DNA of 28,753 nucleotides from a virus. Shown here piece by piece: positions 6,664 through 16,497 of this stretch; position 1 is the first letter of the stretch; the number at the start of each line of letters is the position of its first letter. Location of the stretch: positions 1 through 28,753 of the IMG/VR virus record IMGVR_UViG_3300007541_000135. One strand, given 5' to 3'. Below the pieces are notes generated by a model. It was not told where the DNA came from. It was given only the letters and a program-made list of their open reading frames with translations, and made no database searches. Made by a program: the position numbers and the translations under genes.

Positions 6664-9255
6664 GTGGCACAAGACATTTATATTCGGTTTAAGGGAGACG
6701 CAAGTCATCTTAACCGTACACTAACACAAGTTAATAGGAGTATGCGGACTCTTGATAAAAATAGCAAGATGGCACGCGGTGCTCTCAATCGTGTTGAAGG
6801 TGCGGCGAGTAGAGTGTCAACAGCACTTAGGGTTGCTGGAGCGGCTTTCATAGCCTTTGCCGCAACCGCTGGTATTAGAGGAATTGTTCAAGCAACAACA
6901 ACCTTTGAAGGATTCCGTGCTCAGTTAACAGCATACCTTGGAAGTCAGGAGCGAGCGAACGCCGAATTAGCAAGAATGGAGCAACTTGCTAAGGGGCTCC
7001 CTCAAACACTACAAGACTTAACAAATGGTTTCGTTGTTCTTAATAGATATGGATTAAGCACAACAAACGAAAGTATGACAGCATTCGCCAATATTGCGAG
7101 TGCTAATAATAAATCATTATCTCAATTAGCAGAAGCACTTGGTGACGCACTAACAGGTGAATATGAGCGTCTAAAAGAGTTTGGTGTTAAGATAAGAACT
7201 GAAAACGGTAGAACAACTGTTATGCTGGGAGATCAAATTCTTGGTGTGGCAAACAGTGGACAAGAACTTGTTGGTATTGTTCAACAGTTAGGACAAGAAG
7301 GCGGAAAATACTTTGGTGCGGCTGAGAAACAAGCAACAACACTAACTGGTGCTCTATCAAGATTAAATGACAGCGTAACACGAGCACAAAGAAACATTGG
7401 TGACGCTGGATTTGGTGCGGCAGTTGGACAACTTGCTGACAGAATATCAACAGCATTAGACAGCAACACTGAACTAACAGAAAGCATTTCAAGAGGCTTA
7501 ACAACAGCAACATTGATAGCCAGTGATGCTTTGTTCTTGTTGTTTGAAAACTTTGACAAGGTATTGATTGCCATAGGAGCACTAATTGGTATTGGTATTA
7601 TCAAATGGATGTACAGTTTAGGCAGAATGATTATCAGCGTAGTGGTAGTCGCTGTTATGGGACTATGGAAAGCATTTAGAGGACTTGCTGTATTCTTGGT
7701 TAGACATCTTATTAGAGGTGCTCTTGGTGCCCTTGCTGTTGCGTTTGGTAAGATTGTATTAGTAACAGGAGCAGTAGCCGCCGCGGCATATGGATTAGCC
7801 AAGGCGTGGGATTGGGTATTTGGAACCTCAATGTCAGAAAGCATTGAGAACTTTGCCGACAAGGCAATGGAAAAGATTGGCAACATTACAGATGAAATTG
7901 CTGGCTTGGGAGGGGAAGCAATTGAAAGTGTAATTGGTGTTGATAATCTAAACGCGGCATTGAGTGCTGGTGCTGACATTATGTCAGGTTTAACAAGCAT
8001 CACAGGCGACTTAACAACATACCGTGAACGACTTGCTAAAAGAACTCAAGAACTAATGGAGTTAAGCAAACAGAATAATGTTCAAATGTCAGAAGAAGAA
8101 GCAAAGCGTTTGGCAATACTTGACTTAGAGAAAAAACAACAACAAATTGAAGAAGCAAGACTTCAAAAAATATCAGAGTATCAAAAAACACAAGAACAAA
8201 CATTACAAGATACAGCGGACGCACTTAGACTTGAAATTAGTCTATTAGGTAAGAGTGAAACCGAGAGAGCGGCGGCACTTGCTGGATTAAAAGCAGAACA
8301 AGAATTAAGAGACAAAAATCTCAAGGCAAAACCAGAAGAAATTAAAGCATATGGACAGTTAATTGCCCAACGAGAAAAAGAACTTGGTGCTCTAAGAGAA
8401 AAACTAGCATTAGAAAAAGCATTGCTAGAATTTAGAAAACAATCAACAGCGGTAGAAGAAGTAAACGCTGGCATTGGTGCTTTTGGAAGAATGAATCCTC
8501 TAGAAGGCATCAACAAAACTTATAGTGATGAACTAAAAGGTTTACAGCGTTTAAGAGACGCAGACAAAATAAATGAGGAAGAATACCTCAGAACAAAAGC
8601 AAGACTTAACCAAGAGTATGCTGACAAGATACACGACATTAGAAAACAAGATGCTCGTAGACAGTTAGAACTCAACGGTGTTACCAACTCAACAATCATT
8701 GAAGCCGTCGAGGCACAAATGGATGCTGTGAAAATGATACAGCAAGGCGGTGTAGTAGGTGCTCAAGGAGCACTTCAGGCAATGAATAATGTGCTGGGGC
8801 AAATGGCTGGAAGTAGTAAAGAAGCCTTTGAAGCCCACAAGGCACTGAGTATCGCCCAAGCGTTAATAAGCACATACCAAGCGGCGGCAATGGCTATCGC
8901 TTTCCCACCGGGCCCACCAATTTCGTTGATTTATGTGGCAGGTGCGATTGCGGCTGGTATGGCACAGGTTAACGCTATTAGAAGCCAACGCTATTCAGGG
9001 CGAGCGTTAGGTGGTCCCGTTATGTCGGGTGAGTCTTACATAGTAGGTGAAAACGGACCCGAACTCTTCACCCCAACCAACAGTGGAAACATCACAAGAA
9101 ACCAAGACTTGGGTAGTCGTCCGGTGGAAATCAACTTTACAATAAACGCCGTTGATACTACATCTTTTGATGAACTGCTGATACAAAGAAAAGGCGTCAT
9201 TCAACAAGTGATTAGTGATGCGATGTTAGAAAGCGGACAAAGGAGTAGATTTTAA
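6664..9255 (+). CDS. Tail tape measure protein
   Basis: The 863-residue protein sets tail length; at about 0.15 nm per residue the tail would be near 130 nm. It opens at a GTG with GAGAGG upstream. The N-terminus (IYIRFKGDASHLNRTLTQV) and residues 40-80 with AAFIAFAATAG are typical. A hydrophobic, multi-span stretch occupies residues 290-385, expected for the part that enters the host membrane during DNA ejection. Residues 455-600 form a Gln/Glu/Lys-rich coiled coil. The end carries the usual YSGRALGGPVMSGESYIVGE tip sequence and GENGPELFTP. No lysozyme-like or peptidase domain is visible, so cell-wall piercing would need another protein. It overlaps the next gene by TAATG. Confidence 0.9.
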   Translation: MAQDIYIRFKGDASHLNRTLTQVNRSMRTLDKNSKMARGALNRVEGAASRVSTALRVAGAAFIAFAATAGIRGIVQATTTFEGFRAQLTAYLGSQERANAELARMEQLAKGLPQTLQDLTNGFVVLNRYGLSTTNESMTAFANIASANNKSLSQLAEALGDALTGEYERLKEFGVKIRTENGRTTVMLGDQILGVANSGQELVGIVQQLGQEGGKYFGAAEKQATTLTGALSRLNDSVTRAQRNIGDAGFGAAVGQLADRISTALDSNTELTESISRGLTTATLIASDALFLLFENFDKVLIAIGALIGIGIIKWMYSLGRMIISVVVVAVMGLWKAFRGLAVFLVRHLIRGALGALAVAFGKIVLVTGAVAAAAYGLAKAWDWVFGTSMSESIENFADKAMEKIGNITDEIAGLGGEAIESVIGVDNLNAALSAGADIMSGLTSITGDLTTYRERLAKRTQELMELSKQNNVQMSEEEAKRLAILDLEKKQQQIEEARLQKISEYQKTQEQTLQDTADALRLEISLLGKSETERAAALAGLKAEQELRDKNLKAKPEEIKAYGQLIAQREKELGALREKLALEKALLEFRKQSTAVEEVNAGIGAFGRMNPLEGINKTYSDELKGLQRLRDADKINEEEYLRTKARLNQEYADKIHDIRKQDARRQLELNGVTNSTIIEAVEAQMDAVKMIQQGGVVGAQGALQAMNNVLGQMAGSSKEAFEAHKALSIAQALISTYQAAAMAIAFPPGPPISLIYVAGAIAAGMAQVNAIRSQRYSGRALGGPVMSGESYIVGENGPELFTPTNSGNITRNQDLGSRPVEINFTINAVDTTSFDELLIQRKGVIQQVISDAMLESGQRSRF

Positions 9256-9866
9256 TGGCTGATATAGTAACATTATATCCACAGAGTCCTTCATTTAATG
9301 CGGTATCATTTAGGGTTAATACGCCTAGCATTACGACAGAGACTTATAGTGGTAAATTAAGAAGAACTGGATACGGAAATTCCTTTTATACTTGGCAGGT
9401 TAAGTATCCAACATTAACGCCAGGACAAGCAGGCATAGTCACAGGCTATCTTGCTCAAACACTAGGACCCGCATTTAGTTTTGAAATTATCTTACCAGAA
9501 CTTTCTTATTCTAAAAGTCCAAACCAACCAAGCACTACACCTTACCTAAGCACAGCGGCAAGCAAAGGTGACAAGGTTGTGTATCTTGACAACTGTGGTA
9601 ATAGCAAAATTATCTTAGCAGGTGATTTTATTAAATTTGCTAATCATTCAAAAGTTTATCAGGTGGTTGGAACAGCAACTTCAAACGCAAGCGGTGAGAT
9701 GACACTTTACTTTAGTGGTAGTCTTGTTAACGATGTTCCAATTAGCACAAACTTAATATTCAATGGTGTTAGATTTACTGCTGTAACAGAAAATGATGTT
9801 CAACAGTTTGATGTTGGAAGCGGCGGGATGACATCATTAAGTGTCAATATGCGTGAGGTATGGTAA
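9255..9866 (+). CDS. Distal tail protein (DUF2460-like position)
   Basis: A 203-residue beta-rich protein that follows the tape measure directly. It contains a tandem-strand core with TYSGKLRRTGYGNSFYTWQV and ends NMREVW; the composition and place match the first of the tail-tip proteins that ring the tube end (the DUF2460/gp12-type proteins of alphaproteobacterial phages and gene-transfer agents, or Dit in other siphophages). Start at the ATG in TAATG of the previous stop. The next gene starts immediately after its stop. Function is from position and general resemblance. Confidence 0.65.
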   Translation: MADIVTLYPQSPSFNAVSFRVNTPSITTETYSGKLRRTGYGNSFYTWQVKYPTLTPGQAGIVTGYLAQTLGPAFSFEIILPELSYSKSPNQPSTTPYLSTAASKGDKVVYLDNCGNSKIILAGDFIKFANHSKVYQVVGTATSNASGEMTLYFSGSLVNDVPISTNLIFNGVRFTAVTENDVQQFDVGSGGMTSLSVNMREVW

Positions 9867-10481
9867 ATGAAAAGTTTCTATACAGACACAACTCTTAGAG
9901 ACGAGTATTATCGTGATACAAACTTTGCTGTTGATTTAATTGAATTACATCTTAAGGACGCCAGCGATGCTGACGATCCGTTATACCTTGCTTCAGGCGG
10001 TATAGACATTGACTACAATTCGCCAACGGCTCCAACCGCTGGCACAAATACATATTCAGCACAAGGACAGTTTATGAGTTACACCAACATTGGTGAAGAC
10101 TTTGATGTTAAGGTTGGTAAATTTACAATCAACATATCAGGACTGCCAAGTGGTTACATTGACAGATTTGTAAACAAGGAACCAGAACTAAAGAGGGTTG
10201 TTGTTTACAAAGCATTCCTAAGCACAACAGATTTAAGCATTGTTTCAACACCAATACTAATGTATGATGGTGTTATATTCAATGTGGCAATACAAGAGAG
10301 CAATGTTACTTGTTTAATCAATGTGGATTGTTCAAGTAAGTTTGCTGACTTTGAAAGAACAGCAGGTAGAAAAACAAATAACTGGAGCAACTGGTTATTA
10401 CAAAATGACAAATACGATACCTCAATGGAAAAGGCGGGGTATGTAGGCAACACAGAATTCTTATGGGGTAGAACAGAATAA
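9867..10481 (+). CDS. Tail tip / baseplate hub-like protein (DUF2163-like position)
   Basis: A 204-residue protein of alternating strands with a region DIDYNSPTAPTAGTNTYSAQ and a C-terminal Cys pair in LINVDCSSKFADFERTAGRK, ending with WLLQNDKYDTSMEKAGYVG. DCSSKFADFERTAGRK plus a conserved-looking Trp/Asn tail resembles hub proteins (DUF2163/minor tail type) that sit between distal tail protein and the tip. In related modules the next gene is an NlpC/P60 peptidase, but here it is a GNAT-like gene. Begins one base after the previous stop and ends in TAATG. Confidence 0.6.
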   Translation: MKSFYTDTTLRDEYYRDTNFAVDLIELHLKDASDADDPLYLASGGIDIDYNSPTAPTAGTNTYSAQGQFMSYTNIGEDFDVKVGKFTINISGLPSGYIDRFVNKEPELKRVVVYKAFLSTTDLSIVSTPILMYDGVIFNVAIQESNVTCLINVDCSSKFADFERTAGRKTNNWSNWLLQNDKYDTSMEKAGYVGNTEFLWGRTE

Positions 10482-10945
10482 TGATAGTAAGAACAATGCG
10501 TCCAGAAGAAATTGATTTGAATGTCAATCTGTTTCGTCAGTATGCTGATGAGGCAAGCGAAACAAATCCAACACTAGGTGCTCAGTACGATGAGCAAAGT
10601 GTTATCACAAGCATTAGACAACGCAACATCAATCCAGAATATTGTTGGTTTAGTTTATTAGACAATGGACGCCCCGTTGGCTTTATCAGTGGTGCTGTTA
10701 CACAAGCACCTTGGAATTTAGATATAATTTACGCACACATTGAAATGATATATGTGCTTAAAGAAAAACGCAGTATAGACGCTTTTAGACGCCTTGTAAC
10801 CGCCTTCGAAGAGTGGGCAGTTAATATGGATGCTGTTGAAATTACTGCTGGCGATATTGGTGTTAATCCAGAAAGAAGCAAACGAGTATATGAAAGTATT
10901 GGCTTCAAAGAAGGATGCTTTATGACAAGGGAGATTGAAGTATGA
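10481..10945 (+). CDS. GNAT-family acetyltransferase-like protein inside the tail module
   Basis: A 154-residue protein with the GNAT order: an N-terminal MIVRTMRPEEIDLNVNLFRQ strand-helix, a central strand (WFSLLDNGRPVGFISGAV), a strand-helix motif A (HIEMIYVLKEKRSIDAFRRL), and a C-terminal RVYESIGFKEGCFM motif typical of motif B. The usual acetyl-CoA loop (Q/R-x-x-G-x-G/A) is replaced by a KEKRSIDAF version, so catalysis is uncertain. It occupies the slot normally taken by a C40 peptidase between hub and tip proteins, overlaps both neighbours by a few bases, and is in the same operon. It could be a structural adaptor derived from an enzyme, or modify a tail protein. Confidence 0.75.
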   Translation: MIVRTMRPEEIDLNVNLFRQYADEASETNPTLGAQYDEQSVITSIRQRNINPEYCWFSLLDNGRPVGFISGAVTQAPWNLDIIYAHIEMIYVLKEKRSIDAFRRLVTAFEEWAVNMDAVEITAGDIGVNPERSKRVYESIGFKEGCFMTREIEV

Positions 10946-13900
10946 GTGGAATAGTCAAAGGCATCAAAAAAGTTGTCAAGGGTGTCGTTAAGGTTATAAC
11001 AGGTGTCGTTAAGGCAGTAGTTGATGTTGTATCCAGTGTTGTCAACTTTGTTGTTCAACCATTCCTTGGCTTGTTTGGTGGTTATGATGTTCCCAATGCG
11101 GATCAAGAAGCGGCAAGACAACAAGGTGTTCAAGGACAAAGAACAGGTAGTGTTACACCAATTCCAGTGGTATATGGATATCGCAAGGTTGGTGGTGCTG
11201 TTACATTTGCTGAAACAGGTAGTAGCAATAACCAATACCTTTGGGTTGCTTATGTTTTATCAGAAGGTACTGTTGAAGGTTTGCGTGAAATCTTTATTGA
11301 TGATAACCAACTACCAGCGGATATTATTGCTAATCTAAACAACGGACAAACCGTTGATATTACCACAGGCAAATACAAGAATAGAGTAAGACTACAATTC
11401 AGTCACGGTTTATATTTCTCGGATCCATCAACAAGCACACTAGGCACTTGGAGTATTTGTAAGGACGCACCAAGTTGGAAACCAACAATGGTATACAATG
11501 GTATGGCTGTATTATTTGCTAGATACTATTGGAAAAAAGTTGAAACACAAGAAGATGCTGATAGTAATCCATTCAGCGGAAATATCCCAGAAATTAAGGC
11601 TTGTTTATTAGGTAAGAAGGTTGCCAGTTTAACATCAGGCACACCATCAAGTTATACATACGCCAACGCACCAGTAAGATATTCAACTAACCCAGCAGAA
11701 TGTTTATTGGATTATTTGAGAAACCCTCGTTATGGTAAGGGTTTGTCAAATGATGATATTGATTGGACAAGTTGGGAAGCCACAGCGGCAAAATTAAATC
11801 AAGAGGTTGAATATGTGAGTGGTATTAGAGGTCCCATTCATACTTTTAACTATGTTGTTGATACAGCCAACACACTATTCAACAATGTTAAATCAATGCT
11901 ACCAAACTTTAGATGTTATATGCCTTATGTTCAAGGCAAGTTTAAGTTAAGGGTAGAAGATGCTGGCAATGCCTCAGATATTACTTCAGGTAGTGCTACT
12001 ATTGTGGCAACATTTACAGAAGATAATATTCAGGGCCCAATTACATACACGGCAATTGAGGCAACATCAAAATACAATCAGGTATCAGTCACTTATGTTA
12101 ATCCAGACAACAAATGGAGTAACGATACAATAGTCTATCCAGAAACAGAAGCGGAAAGACAAACTTACATAGATAAAGATGGTGGGCGTGTCAACAAGTT
12201 AGATGTGACATTTGGCGGTATCACCAACTATGCCATAGCAAAAGATATGGCAAAACTAATGTTTAACAAATCGCGATATCAGGAATCTTGTAGTCTTACA
12301 GTGACTTCACAAGGTTTAGAATTAGAAGTTGGTGACAACATTAGAGTACAGGGTCATTTATTAGACTTTGGCACAACACCTTGGCGTATAGTTTCAATCA
12401 AATATAATAATGATATGACGGTGGAACTTGGTTGTGTAAGAAATCCAGACACAATCTATCCCCACACGAGATACAACGAAGAAGACATAGTCTTACCAGT
12501 CTATACACCACGCGGTGCTACCATTCTTTATCCAGAGTTTAATACAACGGTTCCAATTGGACTTGTTCCGCCTTCAAATGCTGAAACACCCGTTGTTCAT
12601 TATCCACCAGTAATTTATGGTGTATCACCACAGACATATACTGGTGCTCAAGTTACTACCATAACTGTTACAGGTGTTAGATTTCAAACAGGTTTAACTG
12701 CTATATTCATTGGTGAAGATGGAACACAAATTACACCAACTTCAGTAACAAGGGTTAGTGAAACTGAGATTGAAATGGAAACTACCTTGGCAATGGACAA
12801 TAGTAATCAACCATATGATATCAAAATTACAAACAGTCCAACATTTGGTAGTTTGAGTTGTAGACAAAACAATGTTATTAGAGTAGATGGTGTGGAACCA
12901 GCACCTTCACCACCAATTCAGGATCCACCAGAAGTGGAACCACCAGAGGATCCAATTATTACTCCAACACCAACACCAACACCACCAGAGGGTCCACCAA
13001 TTACAAACCCACCGGAGCCAACACCGGAGCCATTACCATTAACTGATGTGGCTGACATTACAGAAATTGATTATACTGTTGATGTTGATTTGGTTTATGC
13101 TGACATTTACTTTATACAACCAGAAAATCCAGCGTATGAATTGCTTCAGGTTTATTACAGAAGACAATCAGCCGCGGAACCTTGGCGTTATCAAGAAGTA
13201 ACTGACAAACCAGGACCCGGCGGAACAGCATCATTTAGAATGGGCCCATTCGCCAAGACAAGCACAAACCTTATTACCGTAAGAACTCGTGTTAAGTATG
13301 TGACTGGTGAATTCAGCACCAAAATTAACAGCATATTCTTAAATCCAGCAACCGCTGAAGATACTACGGAACCAAAAGATTTCCAAGAAACAGTTGGACA
13401 AGGTTGGACACCACCAACTCCAGGTGAAGTTACTGACAGAGACAACAAGATTGCTACACTTGTTGGACAAACTGTATTATCAAGCAGTCAACCAACAAAT
13501 CCAAGAAGCATTGATTTTACACTAACACAAGATATTCAAAACTATGCTGTGAACTTTGATGTTAATGGATGTAGAATTTACTACAAACCTTCAAACCTAG
13601 ATGAATGGGAATATCAAGATTATTTGTTTGGCGACAGTTATGTTCCAGGCACAACCAAAACAGTTAGACTTGCTGATTTAGGTAGTCCAACATACCCAAG
13701 CATACCAAGTACGGCACAAAACAATTATGATTTTATATTCCGTTTGAAATATGTGGATGGAAAAGAAAGCAGTAATCAAATTCGTTATATGGGCGTAGGT
13801 GTTGAAAGAAACGCATTTCAAAGTCTTGATTACAATCCTCTATATGGTGAATATGCTTACAATGAAGATAGCACCAAGTACAATATTAAATTAACGGATC

Positions 13901-15018
13901 CATCAGCACCAAGCAACAAAGACTTAATCACTGTTAATGTTGATACACTATTTGCTGATTATAATGGCGAGAACATTAGATTGTTCCTTATTCCACCACA
14001 CGCAAGTTTCTTGGCTGATTGGGCTGGTATAAATGTAAGAACAAGAAAAATTGAACCCGGCACGGATCCAGATTACACAGACAATATTATTACAAGTGTT
14101 GGTTTAACAACAGAAGGCAAATGGTTTAGTTATATTCCAATCACTTATGAAGATGAATATGAAATTGTTATTACACCTTTATATTGGAGTGGTGGACAAA
14201 GACTTGAAAGCAAGTATAGTTGGTTAGGTAGCGGTTATATCACCAACAGAACTACAGGTGCGGATATTCCAACAAACGGATTTCCACCAAACTTTGTTCA
14301 AAAATATAATTTTAGACAATTGACTACCGCTGATGCTTTGAAAGAAGTGGATAAACCATTCCCAGCACCAGTAAACCCAAGAATTAACATTGAGAAATGG
14401 CAATTGGTTGTTCCTAAGAGTTATGACAATGCCCCGAACGCATATTTCCAATTGGTATTCAAACACAATCATATTAACAATTATGTTAAATTAAACATCT
14501 ATCGCAGATACTACAATCCAAACTACTACAGTTGGGATTTGAATAGACACGGTGCTGGTAGATGGGAAAAGGTAGAAATTACAACTACAAATGCGGGTGG
14601 AACTGTAACTGCTAACTTAAAATTCCCATTGAGTTATCAGGAATACAATCCTTATTTCAATCCAAGCAATGCTGAAAGCAGTTCAAATGTTAAATTAAGA
14701 TTGCCAGGTTGGGTTGAAACCAGTGTTACATCAGCACAATACTATCAATATATTGCTGTGGTTGAAACTACATCAGGTGAAAGCACCGTTGGATTGTTCT
14801 TACCAGCAATACTTGGTATTAATACACAAGGCACTTATCAACCACAAGCAGGTGGTAGGGTAATTGAAGTGGATCCAACTGATTACAGTGATTATGCGGT
14901 GGCATTGGGCAAAAACCTAAACCAAGCAATTACACCATTGGCAGATAGTGCTCGTAGATTTGGATATAAGTATTTCAACACTTATACACTAACAACAGTA
15001 AACCCGGTGAGGAAATAA
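10942..15018 (+). CDS. Tail tip attachment / central fibre protein (J-like), 1358 residues
   Basis: A very large tail-tip protein, expected to bind the receptor. Residues 1-45 are a hydrophobic, Val/Lys-rich amphipathic helix (IVKGIKKVVKGVVKVITGVV), a feature of tip proteins made next to the tape measure. Residues 60-550 hold the beta-rich hub region typical of lambda gpJ and related proteins. An IPT/TIG-type Ig-like domain lies near residues 553-650 (GVSPQTYTGAQVTTITVTGV), followed by a proline-rich hinge at 650-700. Residues 700-1358 contain fibronectin-like strands. The ATG overlaps the GNAT stop (ATGA). It is the last large gene of the tail operon before 15763. Receptor and exact fold cannot be read from sequence alone. 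Confidence 0.85.
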   Translation: MSGIVKGIKKVVKGVVKVITGVVKAVVDVVSSVVNFVVQPFLGLFGGYDVPNADQEAARQQGVQGQRTGSVTPIPVVYGYRKVGGAVTFAETGSSNNQYLWVAYVLSEGTVEGLREIFIDDNQLPADIIANLNNGQTVDITTGKYKNRVRLQFSHGLYFSDPSTSTLGTWSICKDAPSWKPTMVYNGMAVLFARYYWKKVETQEDADSNPFSGNIPEIKACLLGKKVASLTSGTPSSYTYANAPVRYSTNPAECLLDYLRNPRYGKGLSNDDIDWTSWEATAAKLNQEVEYVSGIRGPIHTFNYVVDTANTLFNNVKSMLPNFRCYMPYVQGKFKLRVEDAGNASDITSGSATIVATFTEDNIQGPITYTAIEATSKYNQVSVTYVNPDNKWSNDTIVYPETEAERQTYIDKDGGRVNKLDVTFGGITNYAIAKDMAKLMFNKSRYQESCSLTVTSQGLELEVGDNIRVQGHLLDFGTTPWRIVSIKYNNDMTVELGCVRNPDTIYPHTRYNEEDIVLPVYTPRGATILYPEFNTTVPIGLVPPSNAETPVVHYPPVIYGVSPQTYTGAQVTTITVTGVRFQTGLTAIFIGEDGTQITPTSVTRVSETEIEMETTLAMDNSNQPYDIKITNSPTFGSLSCRQNNVIRVDGVEPAPSPPIQDPPEVEPPEDPIITPTPTPTPPEGPPITNPPEPTPEPLPLTDVADITEIDYTVDVDLVYADIYFIQPENPAYELLQVYYRRQSAAEPWRYQEVTDKPGPGGTASFRMGPFAKTSTNLITVRTRVKYVTGEFSTKINSIFLNPATAEDTTEPKDFQETVGQGWTPPTPGEVTDRDNKIATLVGQTVLSSSQPTNPRSIDFTLTQDIQNYAVNFDVNGCRIYYKPSNLDEWEYQDYLFGDSYVPGTTKTVRLADLGSPTYPSIPSTAQNNYDFIFRLKYVDGKESSNQIRYMGVGVERNAFQSLDYNPLYGEYAYNEDSTKYNIKLTDPSAPSNKDLITVNVDTLFADYNGENIRLFLIPPHASFLADWAGINVRTRKIEPGTDPDYTDNIITSVGLTTEGKWFSYIPITYEDEYEIVITPLYWSGGQRLESKYSWLGSGYITNRTTGADIPTNGFPPNFVQKYNFRQLTTADALKEVDKPFPAPVNPRINIEKWQLVVPKSYDNAPNAYFQLVFKHNHINNYVKLNIYRRYYNPNYYSWDLNRHGAGRWEKVEITTTNAGGTVTANLKFPLSYQEYNPYFNPSNAESSSNVKLRLPGWVETSVTSAQYYQYIAVVETTSGESTVGLFLPAILGINTQGTYQPQAGGRVIEVDPTDYSDYAVALGKNLNQAITPLADSARRFGYKYFNTYTLTTVNPVRK

Positions 15019-15019
15019 T

Positions 15020-15763
15020 ATGGCATTACCAACAGTTAACGGAATATACAATCCTTTCACAAATGTAATTGAAGCACCCAGCACCAGTGCTTGGAGCGAA
15101 AACACCAGTTGGCAGAATTGGACAAGTTGGACAGGCACACCGGCGGCACAACTTACTTGGTTAACTGATACACTGGATTTAGGTAGTTCGGTATATTTCA
15201 ATCTTACAATTAACACAGAAGCAGTAGGAACCATCAGCCAATATGTGGTTTACACAAGTACCACTGGACAATTTAACGGCGAAGAAACAGTAACCACAAT
15301 AACACCAGGTGACACCAACATAGAAGGCTTTTATGGACAATATGTGGTAGTCAAGATAACGGTTGATTATGTGCCGGCAAGTGGGGATCCGCAAATTACT
15401 TCAATTAACACCAACGCGACTTCCGAGAGATTAGAAATTGTTTTAACTGACATCAATAGTGCGGATTTATCAGGTGGTTTAACAGCAAAAGAATTGGTAT
15501 TAGGAAGAAATGTATCAAAGGTAGTTTCAATGTTCATTCAGCCCCATCAACCAGGTGGATACTTTGCTGAAGATTATGTTGCGGATGATTATGTTGAAAC
15601 AGCACCGCCAGTATTTGCTAATATCACTGACAAAAACAGAACAACACCCAAGATTAGTTTTGCCACATATGAAGGCATCTATACCAACAGCGTATTTGAT
15701 ATAAAAGTGGCTGTTTTGCCAGAACAATACTGTGATAATGAGGGCAATATGCTCGTAAGATAA
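15020..15763 (+). CDS. Beta-rich tail protein, unknown
   Basis: A 247-residue protein starting 1 base after the tip gene stop. It is Thr/Ser/Asn-rich with a Trp-rich segment near residues 25-50 (WSENTSWQNWTSWTGT) that looks like a carbohydrate- or protein-binding surface. It has no Cys until the last 12 residues. It closes the tail operon, followed by a promoter box. Probably a tip accessory or short fibre subunit; family not recognised. Confidence 0.65.
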   Translation: MALPTVNGIYNPFTNVIEAPSTSAWSENTSWQNWTSWTGTPAAQLTWLTDTLDLGSSVYFNLTINTEAVGTISQYVVYTSTTGQFNGEETVTTITPGDTNIEGFYGQYVVVKITVDYVPASGDPQITSINTNATSERLEIVLTDINSADLSGGLTAKELVLGRNVSKVVSMFIQPHQPGGYFAEDYVADDYVETAPPVFANITDKNRTTPKISFATYEGIYTNSVFDIKVAVLPEQYCDNEGNMLVR

Positions 15764-15781
15764 TGGTATATTGCGAAAACG

Positions 15782-15789
15782 AATAAATA
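15782..15789 (+). promoter_or_regulatory. T4-late-like promoter box AATAAATA before a short fibre gene
   Basis: It lies in the 55-base gap between 15763 and 15819, 29 bases before the ATG, with a GAGAGGATAGAG ribosome site between. No -35 element is seen. Confidence 0.6.
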
Positions 15790-15818
15790 TGTATATTAAA
15801 CAAAAGAGAGGATAGAGT

Positions 15819-16241
15819 ATGGCGTTCCCAACAAGCCAAATTGACACCAGTAATTTAGATAGTGCCACTGACGACCCAAGTCTTGCTCGTAGTGATTTAT
15901 ATGATGCTGTGGTGGCATTAAATTCAATCATTGCTGACAAGAATGCGGCAAATGGAGTTTTGGTGTTGGGTAGCACTGGTAAGATTACAGCCACACAACT
16001 ACCTTCAACTATTACATCAACAGGCACCCAAACATTCAATCCAACAAATGGTGTTGTAAACATTCAGAATGTGCTACGACTTAGTTCACTAACAGTGGCA
16101 CAAGCAAACGCACTAACCACAAATACCACAGGTGATATTGCTATGATATCAAATGGTGACGCTGGTAACCTTTGTGTTGCTGTATATGATGGCACCAATT
16201 GGAAAAGAATAGCATTGGGCTCAACAATTAGTGCTACATAA
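15819..16241 (+). CDS. Short tail fibre / tip protein with conserved C-terminal module
   Basis: A 140-residue protein. The N-terminus is Asp/Ser-rich helix (SDLYDAVVALNSIIADKN); residues 45-85 are Thr/Asn/Gly-rich, as in a fibre shaft; the end GDIAMISNGDAGNLCVAVYD-GTNWK is a beta-sheet tip seen in many fibre proteins of marine and cyanobacterial phages. It has its own T4-late-like box at 15782 and a good ribosome site. It probably forms a small trimeric fibre. The next gene starts 10 bases after the stop. Moderate confidence because only the module type is recognisable. Confidence 0.65.
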   Translation: MAFPTSQIDTSNLDSATDDPSLARSDLYDAVVALNSIIADKNAANGVLVLGSTGKITATQLPSTITSTGTQTFNPTNGVVNIQNVLRLSSLTVAQANALTTNTTGDIAMISNGDAGNLCVAVYDGTNWKRIALGSTISAT

Positions 16242-16251
16242 GGAACGAGAT

Positions 16252-16479
16252 ATGGCAAATCGCGAAGATTATTTGGAATCAGAATTAAGAGCAGAGCGAG
16301 CATATCACGAACTTGACAAGCGTATGGCACTTGTTGAACAAACACTAACCGTTATCAAAGACAATCATTTAACACACTTATCCAAAGATGTAGAATGGAT
16401 TAAGAAAGTTATGTGGTTAACAGCGGCTGGTGTCATTGGTAATCTTCTTACCGTATTGTTCATAATCGCATTCAAGTAA
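16252..16479 (+). CDS. Holin-like / XhlA-like membrane protein
   Basis: A 75-residue protein with an N-terminal charged coiled coil (residues 5-45) and a single C-terminal membrane span (residues 52-74, WLTAAGVIGNLLTVLFIIAF). This layout matches hemolysin XhlA-type proteins and some class III holins. I chose ATG 16252 over an in-frame ATG at 16231 because AAGGA lies about 6 bases before it and the shorter product does not overlap the previous stop. No endolysin gene is next to it, unlike in classical lysis cassettes, so a role in tail or membrane attachment remains possible. Confidence 0.65.
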   Translation: MANREDYLESELRAERAYHELDKRMALVEQTLTVIKDNHLTHLSKDVEWIKKVMWLTAAGVIGNLLTVLFIIAFK

Positions 16480-16489
16480 CTCCAAAAGT

Positions 16490-16497
16490 TCTAAATA
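16490..16497 (+). promoter_or_regulatory. T4-late-like box TCTAAATA five bases before an ATG
   Basis: The TAAATA core ends at 16497 and the ATG of the next gene is at 16502. With transcription expected about 6-8 bases after the box, the message would be leaderless or start within the gene. No ribosome site is visible. The first two bases deviate from NATAAATA. Confidence 0.4.

Noticed and set aside
7281-8003. 240-residue minus-strand open frame inside the tape measure gene
   Set aside because: Antisense shadow of a repetitive Ala/Gly-rich gene; no ribosome site and the opposite strand is clearly coding.
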